A stretch of 64,000 nt of DNA from Gonocerus acuteangulatus (GCA_946811695.1 OX328124.1:55372603-55436602); one strand, 5' to 3'; positions 1 through 11,590 are shown, numbered from the stretch's first letter. Numbers and translations: made by a program. The notes: generated by a model from the letters alone, not told the origin.

Positions 1-2304
1 ATTAAAAACTTTCCACCTTCCGTAAAACATTACCTGCTAAATGTATTCAATAAAATATGGGAAACCTCTAATTACCCAAATTCATGGCGTGAATCTATTG
101 TCATTCCTGTATTAAAACCTGGAAAAGATAAATTAAGTCCTAGTAGTTACCGCCCGATTTCACTCACAAGCTGCTTATCAAAACTCATGGAAAAGATGGT
201 CAACAGACGATTGACATGGGTAATAGAAAAATTTAACCTACTATCTTCCATCCAATGTGGCTTTCGGAAAGGCAGGTCGACAATAGACCAACTAGTGACG
301 TTAGAAGCAGAAATCCTCAACACATATGTGGAACAGAAAGAAGCAGTGGGTGTATTTTTTGACTTGGAAAAGGCCTACGATACTGTTGACCGGAAAACAA
401 TATTAGAAACATTGCATGCTTGGGGCTTCAGGGGAGCTCTTCCCAGCTTTATAAAGAGCTTCTTACAAAGAAGATATATTCAAGTAAGAGTAGGAGATAC
501 GACCTCTAGTTGCAAAGAAATAGCATACGGCATCCCCCAAGGAAGTGTTCTGAGTTGTACTTTATTTGCTATTGCAATAAACTCAGTAGCCAATATCATG
601 CCTGGGTCGATTAAAGCATTCCTCTACGTGGATGACCTGGCGATTCTGCTAAGGTTCCAAAACCATGCATGGATGCGCAGAACTCTCCAAAAAGTGCTAA
701 ATGATTTGGAAACCTGGTCTGCGAATAAAAATCTCCGTTTTTCAACGGAAAAGACCAGAGGTATACTATTCTCACGTAAGAGGAACCAAACTCAAATTCC
801 TCAGCTGACCTTATATGGGCAAACTTTGTCGTTCTGCGAAAGCACTAAATTCCTAGGCTTGGTCCTAGATAGAAAGCTTACATGGCAAAAACACATCATG
901 TACCTACGAGAGGAATGCTCTAAGCGACTGAGGATCATGAAAGTGCTTGCCAGGACTTCCTGGGGGGCTGATCGTAAATCAATGCTTATGGTCTACACTA
1001 GCCTTATTCGCTCTAAGATCGACTACGGCAGTGTAGTGTATTCTTCTGCAAGTGGAAGTCGCCTCCAACTCTTAGATAGTATCCACCACACTGGGATCAG
1101 ACTTGCAACAGGGGCATTCAGGACCAGTCCTATAGTAAGCCTATGTGCGGAAGCCTCCATACCACCTCTTCTGTTTCGTAGGCAGGAACTAATAAATAAC
1201 TACATAGTCAACATCAAACTCCAACAAACCAACCCAGCCTACAACCATATATTTTATCCACGCCATCTTAGAATCTATGAAGCAAATCCCAGAAAACCAG
1301 CTCCAATAGGAATCAGGCATAAAGTAGTGATTAGTGAAATCCATGACATCCCTGTTGAAGCAAACCAACAAATATCAAGGCCACCTTCATGGAAATACCA
1401 CCCTCCGAAAATAGACCTAAGCTTCAAGAAGGTGCAACCAGGACAACATAAATTCAAATTAAATGATATATTGCAACAATATCAAAACTATGAAGCTCTG
1501 TATACAGATGGATCCAAGCAGGAAGGAAATGTTGGATTTGCAGTTATCCATAATGGGTTAGCCAAAAAATATAAATTACCACCTTATATATCAATATACA
1601 CCGCAGAACTCCTAGCAATAGCCACAGCCCTTTATTTATCTATAAACATCACTAACTCACATATACTATTATGTTCTGATTCCATGTCTGCCCTCCAGAG
1701 TATAGTAAGCTACAATAAAAAAGGACCTACACTCAACAAAATCCAAAATTATCTGGAAATCCTAAAGAACCTTAATAAAACAGTACAATTCCTTTGGACC
1801 CCAGGTCATTCAGGTATACCAGGGAATGAAATGGCAGATAAAGCAGCCAAGGAAGCAGCCCAGATGAATAGCCCCGAGCTTCAAATATATGAACCAAGTG
1901 ATATAAAAAGTTGGCTAAAATCCAGAGTTAAGAATAAATGGGAATCAATGTGGGAAGAAATCCCTCTGACCAACAAATTAAGAGGAATTAAACCAACTAC
2001 AAAGCCATGGAGAAGTTCAGTGAGAGGTAACAGGAGAGAAGAAGTGGTCTTAACGAGGATGCGAATAGGCCACACCAATCTAACGCATGCATACCTAATA
2101 ACTAAAGACCCCCAGCCCAGATGTGAAACCTGCCGAGCGCCACTAACAGTTCACCATATACTAGAGGAATGTACCGCGTTACATCAAATATTCCTAAAGT
2201 ATGGAATCCCCCGTAACAAGGACACAGCTCTAAGAGACTCAATAGACACAGCTGACAAGATTCTAGAGTTACTTAGAGAAACACAACTTATTTCAAAAAT
2301 CTAA
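1..2304 (+). CDS. Reverse transcriptase / RNase H polyprotein (ORF2 C-terminal part)
   Basis: Frame 1 is open from the first base to a TAA at 2302-2304, giving 767 residues without a native start. An internal ATG at 187 is not the true start, because the codons before it already encode RT sequence (SYRPISLTSCLSK). RT motifs include FFDLEKAYD, GIPQGSVLS (about 530-556) and the catalytic box FLYVDDLA (about 619-642), where V replaces the usual A of YADD. RNase H follows from about 1498: YTDGS, then ELLA, SDS, and GHSGIPGNEMAD, so the D-E-D-H-D set looks complete. The end carries CETC...HHILEEC, a Cys/His motif. The protein would reverse-transcribe element RNA at the target site and remove template RNA. 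No frameshift or stop is visible. Confidence 0.93.
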   Translation: MKNFPPSVKHYLLNVFNKIWETSNYPNSWRESIVIPVLKPGKDKLSPSSYRPISLTSCLSKLMEKMVNRRLTWVIEKFNLLSSIQCGFRKGRSTIDQLVTLEAEILNTYVEQKEAVGVFFDLEKAYDTVDRKTILETLHAWGFRGALPSFIKSFLQRRYIQVRVGDTTSSCKEIAYGIPQGSVLSCTLFAIAINSVANIMPGSIKAFLYVDDLAILLRFQNHAWMRRTLQKVLNDLETWSANKNLRFSTEKTRGILFSRKRNQTQIPQLTLYGQTLSFCESTKFLGLVLDRKLTWQKHIMYLREECSKRLRIMKVLARTSWGADRKSMLMVYTSLIRSKIDYGSVVYSSASGSRLQLLDSIHHTGIRLATGAFRTSPIVSLCAEASIPPLLFRRQELINNYIVNIKLQQTNPAYNHIFYPRHLRIYEANPRKPAPIGIRHKVVISEIHDIPVEANQQISRPPSWKYHPPKIDLSFKKVQPGQHKFKLNDILQQYQNYEALYTDGSKQEGNVGFAVIHNGLAKKYKLPPYISIYTAELLAIATALYLSINITNSHILLCSDSMSALQSIVSYNKKGPTLNKIQNYLEILKNLNKTVQFLWTPGHSGIPGNEMADKAAKEAAQMNSPELQIYEPSDIKSWLKSRVKNKWESMWEEIPLTNKLRGIKPTTKPWRSSVRGNRREEVVLTRMRIGHTNLTHAYLITKDPQPRCETCRAPLTVHHILEECTALHQIFLKYGIPRNKDTALRDSIDTADKILELLRETQLISKI

Positions 2305-2550
2305 AACCCCCAAGTTTCTTAAAAATAGGAACTCCCAAAGCAAGCTAATGGAGTAGTCCATAAATCTTATAAATGAATATTGTAAATAGATCGTAAATAT
2401 ACTTTATAAATTGCATGTTGTAAATAGTCTGTAAATATATAAGGATGTTGTTATGTTATTTATATTGTATAGTGTTTATATTGTATATAGTTTATATTGT
2501 ATATAGTTTGTTGTACCATTGTTATATTATATATGGTACAAGTCGTAGGG

Positions 2551-2584
<34 letters not shown>
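1..2584 (+). mobile_element. I-clade-like non-LTR retrotransposon, 3' part with poly(A) tail
   Basis: The element enters from beyond the left edge and ends in a pure A run of about 33 bases (2551-2583). The 3' UTR (2305-2550) is AT-rich with repeated TTTATATTGTAT motifs. The coding part joins a reverse transcriptase to an RNase H and a C-terminal Cys/His motif, an order typical of the I group of LINEs. The open frame suggests a young copy, but the endonuclease and any ORF1 lie outside the window. Confidence 0.9.
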
Positions 2585-2586
<2 letters not shown>

Positions 2587-2940
2587 CAAAGAAGTAAAGA
2601 GAAATACTGTAAATATCTACTACTTATGAAAGCAAGCGATTAAAGGACGCATTTAAAAAATAAATAAATAAAAAAATAAAAAAAATAAAAAATAAAAAAA
2701 TAAAAAATAATAAAAAAAAATAAAAAAATTAAAAAAAAAAAAAATTAAAAAAAAACAATGTAAATAGACTAAATATATATGTATATTAGTGTGTATAGAT
2801 ATGTAATATAGGTATGCCTAGGCTAGATACAACTTAATAACTATAAGGAATCACTGTAATCAGCCGTACTATTATAGAAAGAGCGAAGTAAAGGATTGAG
2901 TACCCTTCATTTACAACCAATCTCTATTGAATTAAGCTAA
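2585..2940 (+). repeat. A-rich tract with probable nested retroelement tails
   Basis: After the poly(A) of the I-like element comes about 70 bases of unique sequence, then a long (TAAA)n/(A)n tract (2655-2756), then further AT-rich sequence. One tail after another suggests earlier retroelement 3' ends had accumulated here. No ORF is visible. Confidence 0.5.
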
Positions 2941-3354
2941 TTATTTTTAATCCCACTGATATATAGAACACAAAAAAAGGGTGTAAGGACTATACTGTTT
3001 ATCGCCCTTGTCAAAACAAATCCTAATCCTAATCCTGCACAATATAAAGATAAAACGACTACACCAGACTTTACACAGATATGATATAAGGGCCAGTCGT
3101 ATTTTCCTAGAAGTCGAAACACTAATACACTGGATTCGTTAGTGATTAAGAAACATACGTAAATATAATGCAAACGTAAGCACACCCACGACCTCTTTAC
3201 AGCCGAACGAGATATACCAACTCATAAATAAGGGCGAATTCAAATTAGTACTTAATTTTTCACGAATTAAAACCAGTTTAACCACGATATACTGTTGTAA
3301 AGTTGAATTGCTCAATATTAATATATGTAGGACAAAAAATCTAATAATGACGGT
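2941..3354. other. AT-rich spacer
   Basis: I see no gene or recognisable repeat here. It includes a short repeat of TCCTAA units at about 3021-3035. Confidence 0.5.
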
Positions 3355-3380
3355 AAATAATTTCTTCGCAGAAATTATTT
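3355..3380. other. Perfect 11-bp stem, 4-base loop hairpin
   Basis: The arms AAATAATTTCT and AGAAATTATTT flank the loop TCGC. It lies next to the degraded 3' end of repeat copy M1 and is followed by a T run. Role unknown. Confidence 0.7.
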
Positions 3381-3497
3381 TTTTTAGTTATTAAACCACT
3401 GTATAGTACACAGGATGTGAGAAAACCCGCTTATCTCCACATTTCACACTCCAGAACCCAGGGTTTTCACGAAAATAAAGGTGGTTCAAAATTGTTT

Positions 3498-3569
<72 letters not shown>

Positions 3570-4275
3570 TAACATGAAAGAAAAAGTGTTGCGATTTTGT
3601 TTTCACGTAAATATGCTTGCATTTGCAAAATAAAATCATTTTCAAGGCGATATCCTAAAACTAGTTTTAGTATTTTTCGGTTTGGGTAATTAGAACTAGG
3701 ATTCAGTTGAAATATTTTTTACATATTTGAAATTCATCCAAACTAATACGTTTAAATAATGTTTACGTTTGGACTTACGGAACTACGTTTTCTTAAAAAT
3801 CTCCAAAATGGTAGGGAAATCGCGGTAAGTGGAAGGTGAACATTCGAAGGCTTACTGGATTTTTTACAAGAAAGGTTCTAAAGCAATTTAAATGGGACGA
3901 TGTCAGTTGGAGGAATAAGTGCTAAGAATCTGGAAAGTTTGAATTTTGTTCTTTTGATTGCGCCTCTGTTTACCTCACTTTTTATTTTTTTTAAAAGTAC
4001 ATTTAACAGTAAAATTAGTATTTTAGTAGAACATGGTAAGAAAATGAGAAACGTATTGCTAATAGTGTTTCGCTAGACTGAACGTTGAGAAAGAGGATGC
4101 CCGAATACCCGCTTAGGATAATGTCAGTTTCCTGTTTTATGTTATATAAAAATCATCTTATATTTTTTCACAAAAGATCAAATCATACCAACTGCATCTA
4201 TTTCATTACTGATGGAAATAGGGATGTGATCGGAAACGCGCTAAGTTAACGCAGTTCTTGCGAGTCAAACGTTTT
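3378..4275 (-). repeat. M-family element, copy M1 (reverse)
   Basis: Read on the minus strand it follows the M order: CGCAAGAACTGC near 4252-4265, then TTAGCGCGTTTCC (end arm with one change), a body shared with copies at 11.3, 19.6 and 44.5 kb, the translated-looking but non-coding middle, a (TA)n array (3501-3564) and a decayed 3' end with GCGGGTTTTC. The 3' hairpin has lost pairing, so this is an old copy. No transposase is encoded. Confidence 0.7.
3501..3564. repeat. (TA)n microsatellite inside M1
   Basis: About 32 TA units, placed just inside the 3' part of the element as in copies M2, M7, M8 and M10. Confidence 0.95.
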
Positions 4276-4387
4276 ACAATATCCCATTAGGTTTTTCATA
4301 TACAATTACGCGATGGAAAACTAAAATAGCGCATTTCCTACATCCCTTTTATTCATAAAACCCCCTGTTACAAGAGTTTGTTTGAGG

Positions 4388-4389
<2 letters not shown>

Positions 4390-4450
<61 letters not shown>
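4390..4450. repeat. (TA)n microsatellite
   Basis: About 30 uninterrupted TA units; I found no M-family sequence directly beside it. Confidence 0.95.
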
Positions 4451-4452
<2 letters not shown>

Positions 4453-4540
4453 TGAAGACTTGCATGATTTCGATCAAAACGATAGAATGTTTATATCTCT
4501 AAAAGTAGCTCGCCTCTATTTATACTTTCTTTAAGTCTTA

Positions 4541-4901
4541 GGCTTCTCGTCCACTGGGACAGAAAAGCTGCGAACTGCGAAGCAACGAATTCGGGCGAAA
4601 GCCGATCCTACGAAATTGTGCGAATTCCTCTCGTCCATTGCCTCAGTATTTGTCCGAATTCGCAGTAGACTTGATGGCTCGTATTCACAGTCCATTTTTA
4701 ACCATGACTTTTCGCACTCGTTCGCAACTATAAATCCCAGCAGAATGGGATCGGTTAGCACTTCTCACAAGTTGGGACGAAAACGGTCGAACAATACGGG
4801 CCCAATGGACGCGGTCCATGATGGAGCCTCGTGTTTTGATTGTTCGTGCGAATTCTGACGAATTCATTTCGCAGCTTTTCGGCCCCAGTGGACGAGAGGC
4901 C
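4541..4901. mobile_element. MITE with about 36-bp terminal inverted repeats, TTA target duplication
   Basis: The left end GGCTTCTCGTCCACTGGG and the right end (reverse complement GGCCTCTCGTCCACTGGG) match, and matching continues through AAAGCTGCGAA. TTA lies directly outside each end (4538-4540, 4902-4904), as in PIF/Harbinger-type insertions. The element is 361 bp and non-coding. Several internal GCGAATTC copies and an internal CTCTCGTCCATTG suggest internal duplication. The superfamily is inferred only from the 3-bp duplication. Confidence 0.75.
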
Positions 4902-4904
4902 TTA

Positions 4905-5889
4905 GTCGTTCCTACCTCTCAGGAAAAATATATACATAAATACAGTATAATTTTTGTTTCTTAGTAATGTACATGACTTTTCAATCAAAAAAGAAAAGAA
5001 GTATTTGACATAATGATTCCTCTCCAATAGACTTTGTCTGAGAACCCCGCGTAGTGTTGGTTGTCAATACGAGTAGAACAGGAATAAAAATTAACTTGAG
5101 AAACTAATAGGATTTATAAACAAATGCTTAATAAACACAGATGGATACATTATACAAATAATATTAATAGATAATGTTTCGGGGGAAAAAATAATGATTA
5201 TTTTGTTTTATATTATTCTTTTAATGGAGCTTAATATCAAAATTTTCTTTAAGATCTTGACGGGGGTAAAGGAAGAATTTTTCATTAGGAATTTATTGAT
5301 TTATTAATATCAGAAGAACGACATGGATTCCAAAGAACGCAATTAATTTAATTTTAATGATCCTATTATTTAGCAAGGATGTTTCCATGATATCTTTCAT
5401 AACTTGCTGCGGAGAACTGAAGTGATATATGTACTTCTTTCATAAACAAACAATTAATTTAGGTGTACATATTATTATTTATAGTAGTATGATGACAATT
5501 TTGTTAACTGACTATTGACAACTGTTATTGAGGCAGTAATATGTACAGGATGTTATCCTTTCCGATAATTCATGTTGGTATAGGGATGTTTTTCAACGAG
5601 GTCACTGAAAAAATCAAACCTCTCATGCTGAATTCACCTCGTATCTCTTTGGTTGTGTGTTGATTCGTTAACAACTTAGCCACTGTAATGACAATAAAAC
5701 GGCATAGTAAAAATTGATTTGACAAATTTTGAAAAAAAAAAAATAGAATGTTATGAAATATTCAATAGAATATATGTTGTAAAATATTAAATTAAAATTA
5801 ATGATGTAATAGAGTTTTGAATTGCGAACAAAATGAGTAGACCTCTACGGTCTCGAAGGTGAATGGAGGGGAATTGCACAATTTGGTAG
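4905..5889. other. AT-rich spacer upstream of CP1
   Basis: I see no ORF or repeat that I recognise. A block at about 5857-5875 (GAAGGTGAATGGAGGGG) resembles GAAGGT..GAATTGGAGAAGGGG upstream of CP7 (about 57058-57090) and may be promoter-proximal. Confidence 0.45.
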
Positions 5890-5898
5890 TATAAATAG
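5890..5898 (+). promoter_or_regulatory. TATA box of CP1
   Basis: TATAAATAG lies about 30 bases before GCACAGTA (about 5918-5925), a likely start of transcription. That leaves a 5' leader of only about 10 bases before the ATG. Confidence 0.8.
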
Positions 5899-5930
5899 GG
5901 TGCGGGGCTTGCTCTTTGCACAGTACAGAC

Positions 5931-6600
5931 ATGGCATTCAACAAGGTGAGTTCAGTGACAGTGCTTTCCTTTAGTAGTGACAGTGGTTTAATCAGATATA
6001 GAGCTAGTTTATTGTTTACAGGTCGTCATCCTCGCCGCTATGGTAGCAGTCGCTAGGGCCGGAGTGATCGGCGCTCCAGCAGTACTTGCTCCAGGTGCAC
6101 CCATCGCCGCTAGGGCTTATGCCTCTCCCTACGCCACCTACGCCGCTCCACTCGCCGCCAGGGCATACGCTGCACCTCTCGCTGTTGCCCATGCTCCCGT
6201 CGCCCGAGTTGCTGCTCCAGTCGCAGTAGCCCACGCCGCCGTCGACGAGTACGACCCACACCCACAGTACAGCTACGCCTATGACATCCAGGACGCTCTC
6301 ACCGGAGACTCGAAGAGCCAGCACGAATCCCGTGATGGAGATGTTGTCCAGGGAAGCTACTCCCTCATCGAACCCGATGGTTCCAGGAGGACCGTCGAAT
6401 ACACCGCTGACCCAGTCAACGGATTCAACGCCGTCGTACACAAGGATGCTGGAGTCCACGCCGCCCCTGCCGTAGCTGCTGCCCCAGTTGCTCGTTATGC
6501 TGCACCTCTCGCTGTTGCTCATGCTCCAGTTGCCCGTGTTGCTGCTCCTCTCGCCGTCGCCCATGCTCCAGTCGCTTATGGACACGCCCTTTACCACTAA
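5931..6600 (+). CDS. RR-2 cuticular protein, copy CP1 (8-residue deletion)
   Basis: Structural cuticle protein; RR-2 proteins are secreted by epidermal cells and bind chitin in hard cuticle. Exon 1 is 5931-5945 (MAFNK) and exon 2 is 6022-6600, with a GTGAG donor and a TTTACAG acceptor. The 197-residue product has a signal peptide (MAFNK plus [13 protein letters not shown]), an Ala/Pro/Val-rich arm, the R&R chitin-binding domain from [14 protein letters not shown] through [20 protein letters not shown] to YTADPVNGF, and a tail of AVAHAPVA repeats ending GHALYH. Compared with other copies it lacks 8 residues (KVAAPLAV) after the domain, a clean 24-bp loss. Exon 1 uses GCATTC where the other copies use GCTTTC. 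AATAAA is at about 6630. Confidence 0.95.
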
Positions 6601-7890
6601 GATTTCTACAAGCCTATATTTATTATAAAAATAAAAAAACAAAAACAAAAAAACAACACTTTTTTTATGTTCTCCTGATTTCTTTAAAAAAAAAAAAAAC
6701 AATAAAACTAAAGAAGCATATCAAATATATAAGCAGAGTAAGGGAAAATGGCCGTTACTTAAGTTACAAAAAAATCAATAAGAACGAAAATAAATATACC
6801 AAAAATTAGTAAGTTAAGCAAATATTTAATATTGGAAATAACAGAATGTTCCAATACATTAATTGTTTATTTTATACTTTTAGAATACCGATTAAAAAAA
6901 ATTGTGTTTGTGTAAAATTATAAAATCCAAGAGATTGGTTTCAAAACGTTAATCCAATATTTCAAAATACGAAGCCGGGTCAAATATAAAGTAACTGTAG
7001 AAAATAAAAGTAACAAAACCCTATTGGTCATTATTGAAATAACTAAATATTCAAAGCCGGCACGAATGCAATGTTTGTGATAATTCCCTAAACCAAAGCG
7101 TTTTCAACAAATAATATCAACAAACAGTAAATCAGTACGTCAAATGCCAACACTTAAATGCTAATAGATAATTTTAGAGAAAATTAAAGGCTAATAACGA
7201 ACTGAGGGGAATATTCAACGTTCTCATAGTCTTTCTTTATTTTTTTAATTTCAAACATGTTTAGATTCTTACAATTGTACAAAAGGTTCGTATAAACAAA
7301 TACAATCTGCTTTCAAATCTTCATCATCATTTTCAGATTAATAAGAAGCAAAGGAAATAATTTTTAATAATTAGTTATTAAAAATAATAAATAATTAATT
7401 ATTTTAAAAAAATACTTTTATTTCTCTTCTTATCTTAATCTTTTCTTTGTGCTACACTGTCCCAAAAGTGCTGTGTACCTTGGGAATGAACGCTGTAAGG
7501 TGGTGAAGCTGGTTCTATTAGAAAATGAGAGATGACTGTATATAGGGTGTTTGTTATGAGATAAACTAATATTAAATAATAACTTGTTGTGTTCGGATAA
7601 TTTTAATTGATTTTGGGAGAGTTTGGTCGAAAAGTTTTATAATGATGGTTAATTAGGTTATTAATAAGTTTTGGGATTTCGATTTACCGATTCAGTGCAG
7701 AATAAATTAATTGTTGGATCCAGGCTGACTGCTATAACAGGAGTATTCATGGTGAAGGGTTATGAAATTTATGATGAATTAACTTAACACTGTTGTCCTG
7801 CAGTATACTAGCAGACCGGCTTTTACTTCTCCTTCTCTTCTATGATGCTGTTGGGTTGCTGAGTATTTTCTGGGGCACGAGCAGTGATGT
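6601..7890. other. AT-rich spacer downstream of CP1
   Basis: Contains candidate poly(A) signals just after CP1 and then no feature that I can support. Confidence 0.5.
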
Positions 7891-8140
7891 GGGCCGGGTA
7901 AATACCCAAGTGGGTAGGTAAATATAAATTGGGTATTTATCCGGGTATTTACCCACAGGGAAGGTAAATACCCAAAAAGTGGGTATTTTCAGTTTTTGAG
8001 CTTGATACAACTTCTTTGAATATTTTTTGGTACAAAAAAGGACTGAAACTTACCCATTTGATCATAAAAACTAAATAAACATTATTACTTACCCAGTAAT
8101 ATTTTAAAGAAAGTTAAAAGTCGGCCCGGGTATTTACAAC
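7891..8140. repeat. MITE-like block with palindromic GGGTAAATACCC motifs
   Basis: GGGCCGGGTAAATACCC at 7891-7907 is mirrored by GGCCCGGGTATTTAC near 8123-8138. Between them GGGTATTTA/TAAATACCC recurs several times in both orientations (7931-7990). This looks like a short inverted-repeat element with duplicated subterminal motifs. I could not fix a target duplication. Confidence 0.5.
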
Positions 8141-9119
8141 TTAATGTATATCTATGAATTTTCATGATTACTTTTACAGTGGGGAAGGTTAATTAATTTT
8201 AAATGAATGATGATTGCTAATTGATGAATCAGTTTACAACTAAGTAGTCTTTATGAATATTTAGTATATAACCTTATGTTTGGATTTGAGTTTTTGGGGT
8301 GCTCTCCGCCTAGGCTTTGTATTTGTGTCGGCAGATACCTGGGGTATATTTACAGCTCTTGAGGATTAACTCTTAGCAGGTAAATTTCCTGCGGCCCCCT
8401 TGTTTCTACGGGCATTGAACCGTCATATTCCCTCATAGTATCTAACCGTTGTGAAGTTTATTTTTTGGATTTAGGACTTAATATACATATGTAGACTAAA
8501 TCATAGCAAGAAGTAAACCTCCGTCGTCGGTTCTGTGTAGACTCGCTAATGTAACCTAATCTTAGACACATCGTATTTAAAATCCACAAAAAAAACACGA
8601 CATTTCATCAGAATCCCCTGCTGAATAAAACTTATATAGAATAATATGCAAAATAAAGCCTATCCAGTGGATAAAAATAGAGGAAGAAAGCCGTTCGTGT
8701 TGGTAGAAAATCTTAAAAGTATTTCGCTCAGAAATCTCCGAAATATTCTCACTAATTTTACGTACCCTGTTTTATAGCCAAATAGATTTATATTCTATAA
8801 TCAATAAGAAAAACCTACTAACAATAAAAAATTATGGGTAACAGATGAAAATAGGGAAGACCAAGAATAATTCTAAAGAACGAAACCAGTACTGTAATCT
8901 AGATATTCACATGGCATCTTCGAATTCTAACAAACAAAATATTGATTCTAATTATACGTATCCTGTTTTATTGACAAATACATTTGACTACTATAAGCAA
9001 TTAAAAACACTAGGGAATATGCCAAAGAACTCGGAGTAGGAGCCTCGACAGTTTCAAGACATTTGAAGGAAATCGACAAATCCAAAACTGACATTTCATA
9101 CGGTACAGCCTGATATATT
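8141..9119. other. AT-rich spacer
   Basis: I see no supported gene. A short open frame at 8845-9039 is low-complexity and has no recognisable domain. Confidence 0.45.
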
Positions 9120-10213
9120 TTTAACAATGAATTGCTTTTCTCATTTTAATTAATCTGTTTTATTGTCAAATACACTATCCAACTACAACCAATGAAAAAA
9201 CAACGAGGAATAAAAACAAACAAAAAGAACCGTTCGAATAAACGAAATCAATTACTTCAAAGTTTAAGCACTTATTTCTCCGATTGACATAGCCTAACCA
9301 AAAATTGTTTTAGAGTCTTTTTTGTAGAACATTTAGTAAGCTTTCACATGGTAACCCTCCGTTTACCAATATTCCTAACCGTCTTCGAGATATTAGGGAA
9401 TGTATACGAAGTTCCCAAAACATTTCATGTCTGTTAATAAAGTATTTTATTCTAATCCTTCCTTAACTCCAAACGTAACCAAAATTTTAACATATTAGTG
9501 TTGATGAAATTCAAACATGCAGAAAATGTTTCAACTGAATCCCATAATTTTAAGTATCAAAATCAAAGACAAAAAGAACAGTTCGAATAAGCGAAATCAA
9601 TTACTTTATAGTTTTAAGCACTTATTTCTCCGATTGACATCGCCTAATCAAAACTTTCATTAGAACCTTTTTTGTAGAGCATTTAGTAAGCTTTCTAATG
9701 GTATTCTTCCGTTTCCCAAGATTTTCAACCTTTTTCGTGATATTAAGGAAAGTATACAAAGTTACCAAAACTTTTTTATGTCTGTTAATAAAATATTTTA
9801 TTCTAACCCTTCCTTAACTCCAAACGCAACCAAAATTTCAACATATTAGTTTTAATGAAAGTAGAACATGCAGTAAATGTTTCAACTGAATCCCATGATT
9901 CTAAGTACCCAAACCAAAAACGGCATTCAAAAATTATTTTTTCAGTTTTCTCAAAAACGGTTAAAGCCATCGCCTTGAAAATGGTTCCATTCGTTTTCCT
10001 AGCCCAAGAAGCCTATAAAACGAGTACTTACAAGCTTATGAACTCAAAAACGTAAGCGTTACGATTTTTTTGGCGCGAATTTCGCCCCAAACGCCATCTT
10101 CCAGTGGGTGGATTTTGCTGGTTAACGAACTTGACCTTTCAAATTGGACGACAGATTTTTGTACCAAATTTCATCAAAATCGGGCCATTAGGGAGGCCAG
10201 AAATCCGCGAAAA

Positions 10214-10269
<56 letters not shown>

Positions 10270-10407
10270 AATTTGAACCACCGTTATTTTCGGTCTCTAG
10301 GGGTTCTGAAACGCGAAATTTTCTAGTCGGCACATCCGGATCGTTTCATTATATCAACCTTATAAGCGGGGTTCCTCCCTATGGGAGAGGGAGGAACCGC
10401 GCTAAAA
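9120..10407 (+). repeat. M-family element, copy M2, with internal duplication
   Basis: The body is nearly identical to M7 and M8. The segment beginning near CAAAAAGAAC..GTTCGAATAA occurs twice (about 9220-9530 and 9560-9870), so this copy has an internal duplication. The 3' part has the (TA)n array at 10217-10267, then a hairpin with arms GGTTCCTCCCT (10370-10380) and AGGGAGGAACC (10388-10398), and ends GCGCTAAAA at 10399-10407. The 5' end arm is not visible, so the copy is 5'-truncated. Confidence 0.8.
10217..10267. repeat. (TA)n microsatellite inside M2
   Basis: About 25 TA units immediately after the ATCCGCGAA..GACA segment. Confidence 0.95.
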
Positions 10408-10582
10408 GGTTTTAATGAAGCCTATTAAATTATTAAGGACTTATTTACATTTAAGAAAAGGGTCAAAAACATTTTTAATGTTTATTATAATAGTTCAAAA
10501 CCATTTTAAGTGGTTTGTGATCCTTGTTAATATTATTTGAAATTATGCTCATACAGTAATAACAACATGCACGAATGTGATA

Positions 10583-10604
10583 ACACACACACACACACAC
10601 ACAT
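10583..10604. repeat. (AC)n microsatellite
   Basis: About 11 AC units, followed by degenerate ACATAC/ACACAT sequence to about 10632. Confidence 0.9.
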
Positions 10605-10669
10605 TCATTCACACAGACCCACATACACACATTCATGCTGTCATATTAAGACGCGAACATACGGCTTGT

Positions 10670-11270
10670 TGTGTCATGTTTTGTCATAAAGTTTTAGATT
10701 ATGTAAGTGTTGTAGAATGGTAACAATGTGTGGGCTTTTTTCGGAAAATAATTCGGACATGTCATATGGTATAGTTAAGCAGTCTCGCGTTTTGTATTCT
10801 GTTAGTAAGTGTTTAATTGTTAGTGTCTTGTTGCATGTTTGGCATATCGGACTGTCTTGTTTTGTTATGAGATGGAATGTGTTAAGTGTGAATGTCCAAT
10901 GCGTAGTCTTGTAATTACTACTTCATCTAAATGCGTATTAGCTTGCCATTCATGTGTACTGCTTTTTCTCTCCCTTAGGAGGTTATCTCTTGCACTGTAC
11001 CACGAGGCTTGCCATTCAAGACGGATATTGTCTGTAATTAGTAAATGAAAGTCTTCAGTCGTCAGTAAGTTAGAGTCCACTAATTCCCGTCTGCTGGCGT
11101 GCTTTGCTTGTTCGTCCGCAGTCGTTGTTTTGTCCAATATTTTCATGTCTTGGTACCCACAAAATTGTTACCAGTATGTCGTGCGTCTGAAGTCTGTTGA
11201 TATGTTCTAATAAAATGTCAATGATGGCAGGATCTGTGTTGTACTTGTGTATGGAGAGTAAACAACTTAA
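10670..11270 (-). pseudogene. I-clade retroelement remnant, RNase H C-terminal region
   Basis: On the minus strand the segment encodes TADEQAKHASRREL, which corresponds to the NExADxAAK part of RNase H, and farther on ITRLRIGHSHLTHS, the conserved stretch before the C-terminal Cys/His motif of I-type LINEs. No RT is left and the frame is interrupted outside 10865-11146. It is a dead fragment. Confidence 0.75.
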
Positions 11271-11590
11271 TAGTCAATAGTGTTTTACTAGAGCGAACGT
11301 TGAGAAGGTAGGGGAGTCATTTCCGCTTAGGAAACTGTCAGTAAGAAAATGAGAAACGTGTTGGTAATTATGCTTTCCTAAAGCCTTGAGAAGGCGGGGG
11401 AGACATTTCATACAGTCAGTTTCCTGTTGTGGCGCCCTAAATTTCCTTCTCTACGACATTTTATTTTATATTTTTCACGAAAGATCATAACCTAACAATA
11501 ACTGCTTCTATTCCTTTACTAGTGGCTCTAGGGATATGAATGGAACCGCGCTAAGTTCCTGCGAAAGGGACTCAGTAACAAGTTCTGTAT
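11265..11590 (-). repeat. M-family element, copy M3 (5' part only, reverse)
   Basis: Shares GAACGTTGAGAAGG, CATTTCCGCTTAGGA and GGAACCGCGCTAAG with M1 and M5. The last is the M 5' end arm read in reverse (about 11539-11553). The (TA)n and 3' hairpin are absent. Confidence 0.65.

Noticed and set aside
10370..10407. Transcription terminator (hairpin)
   Set aside because: The hairpin is the conserved 3' end of a mobile repeat family in several places, not linked to a gene.
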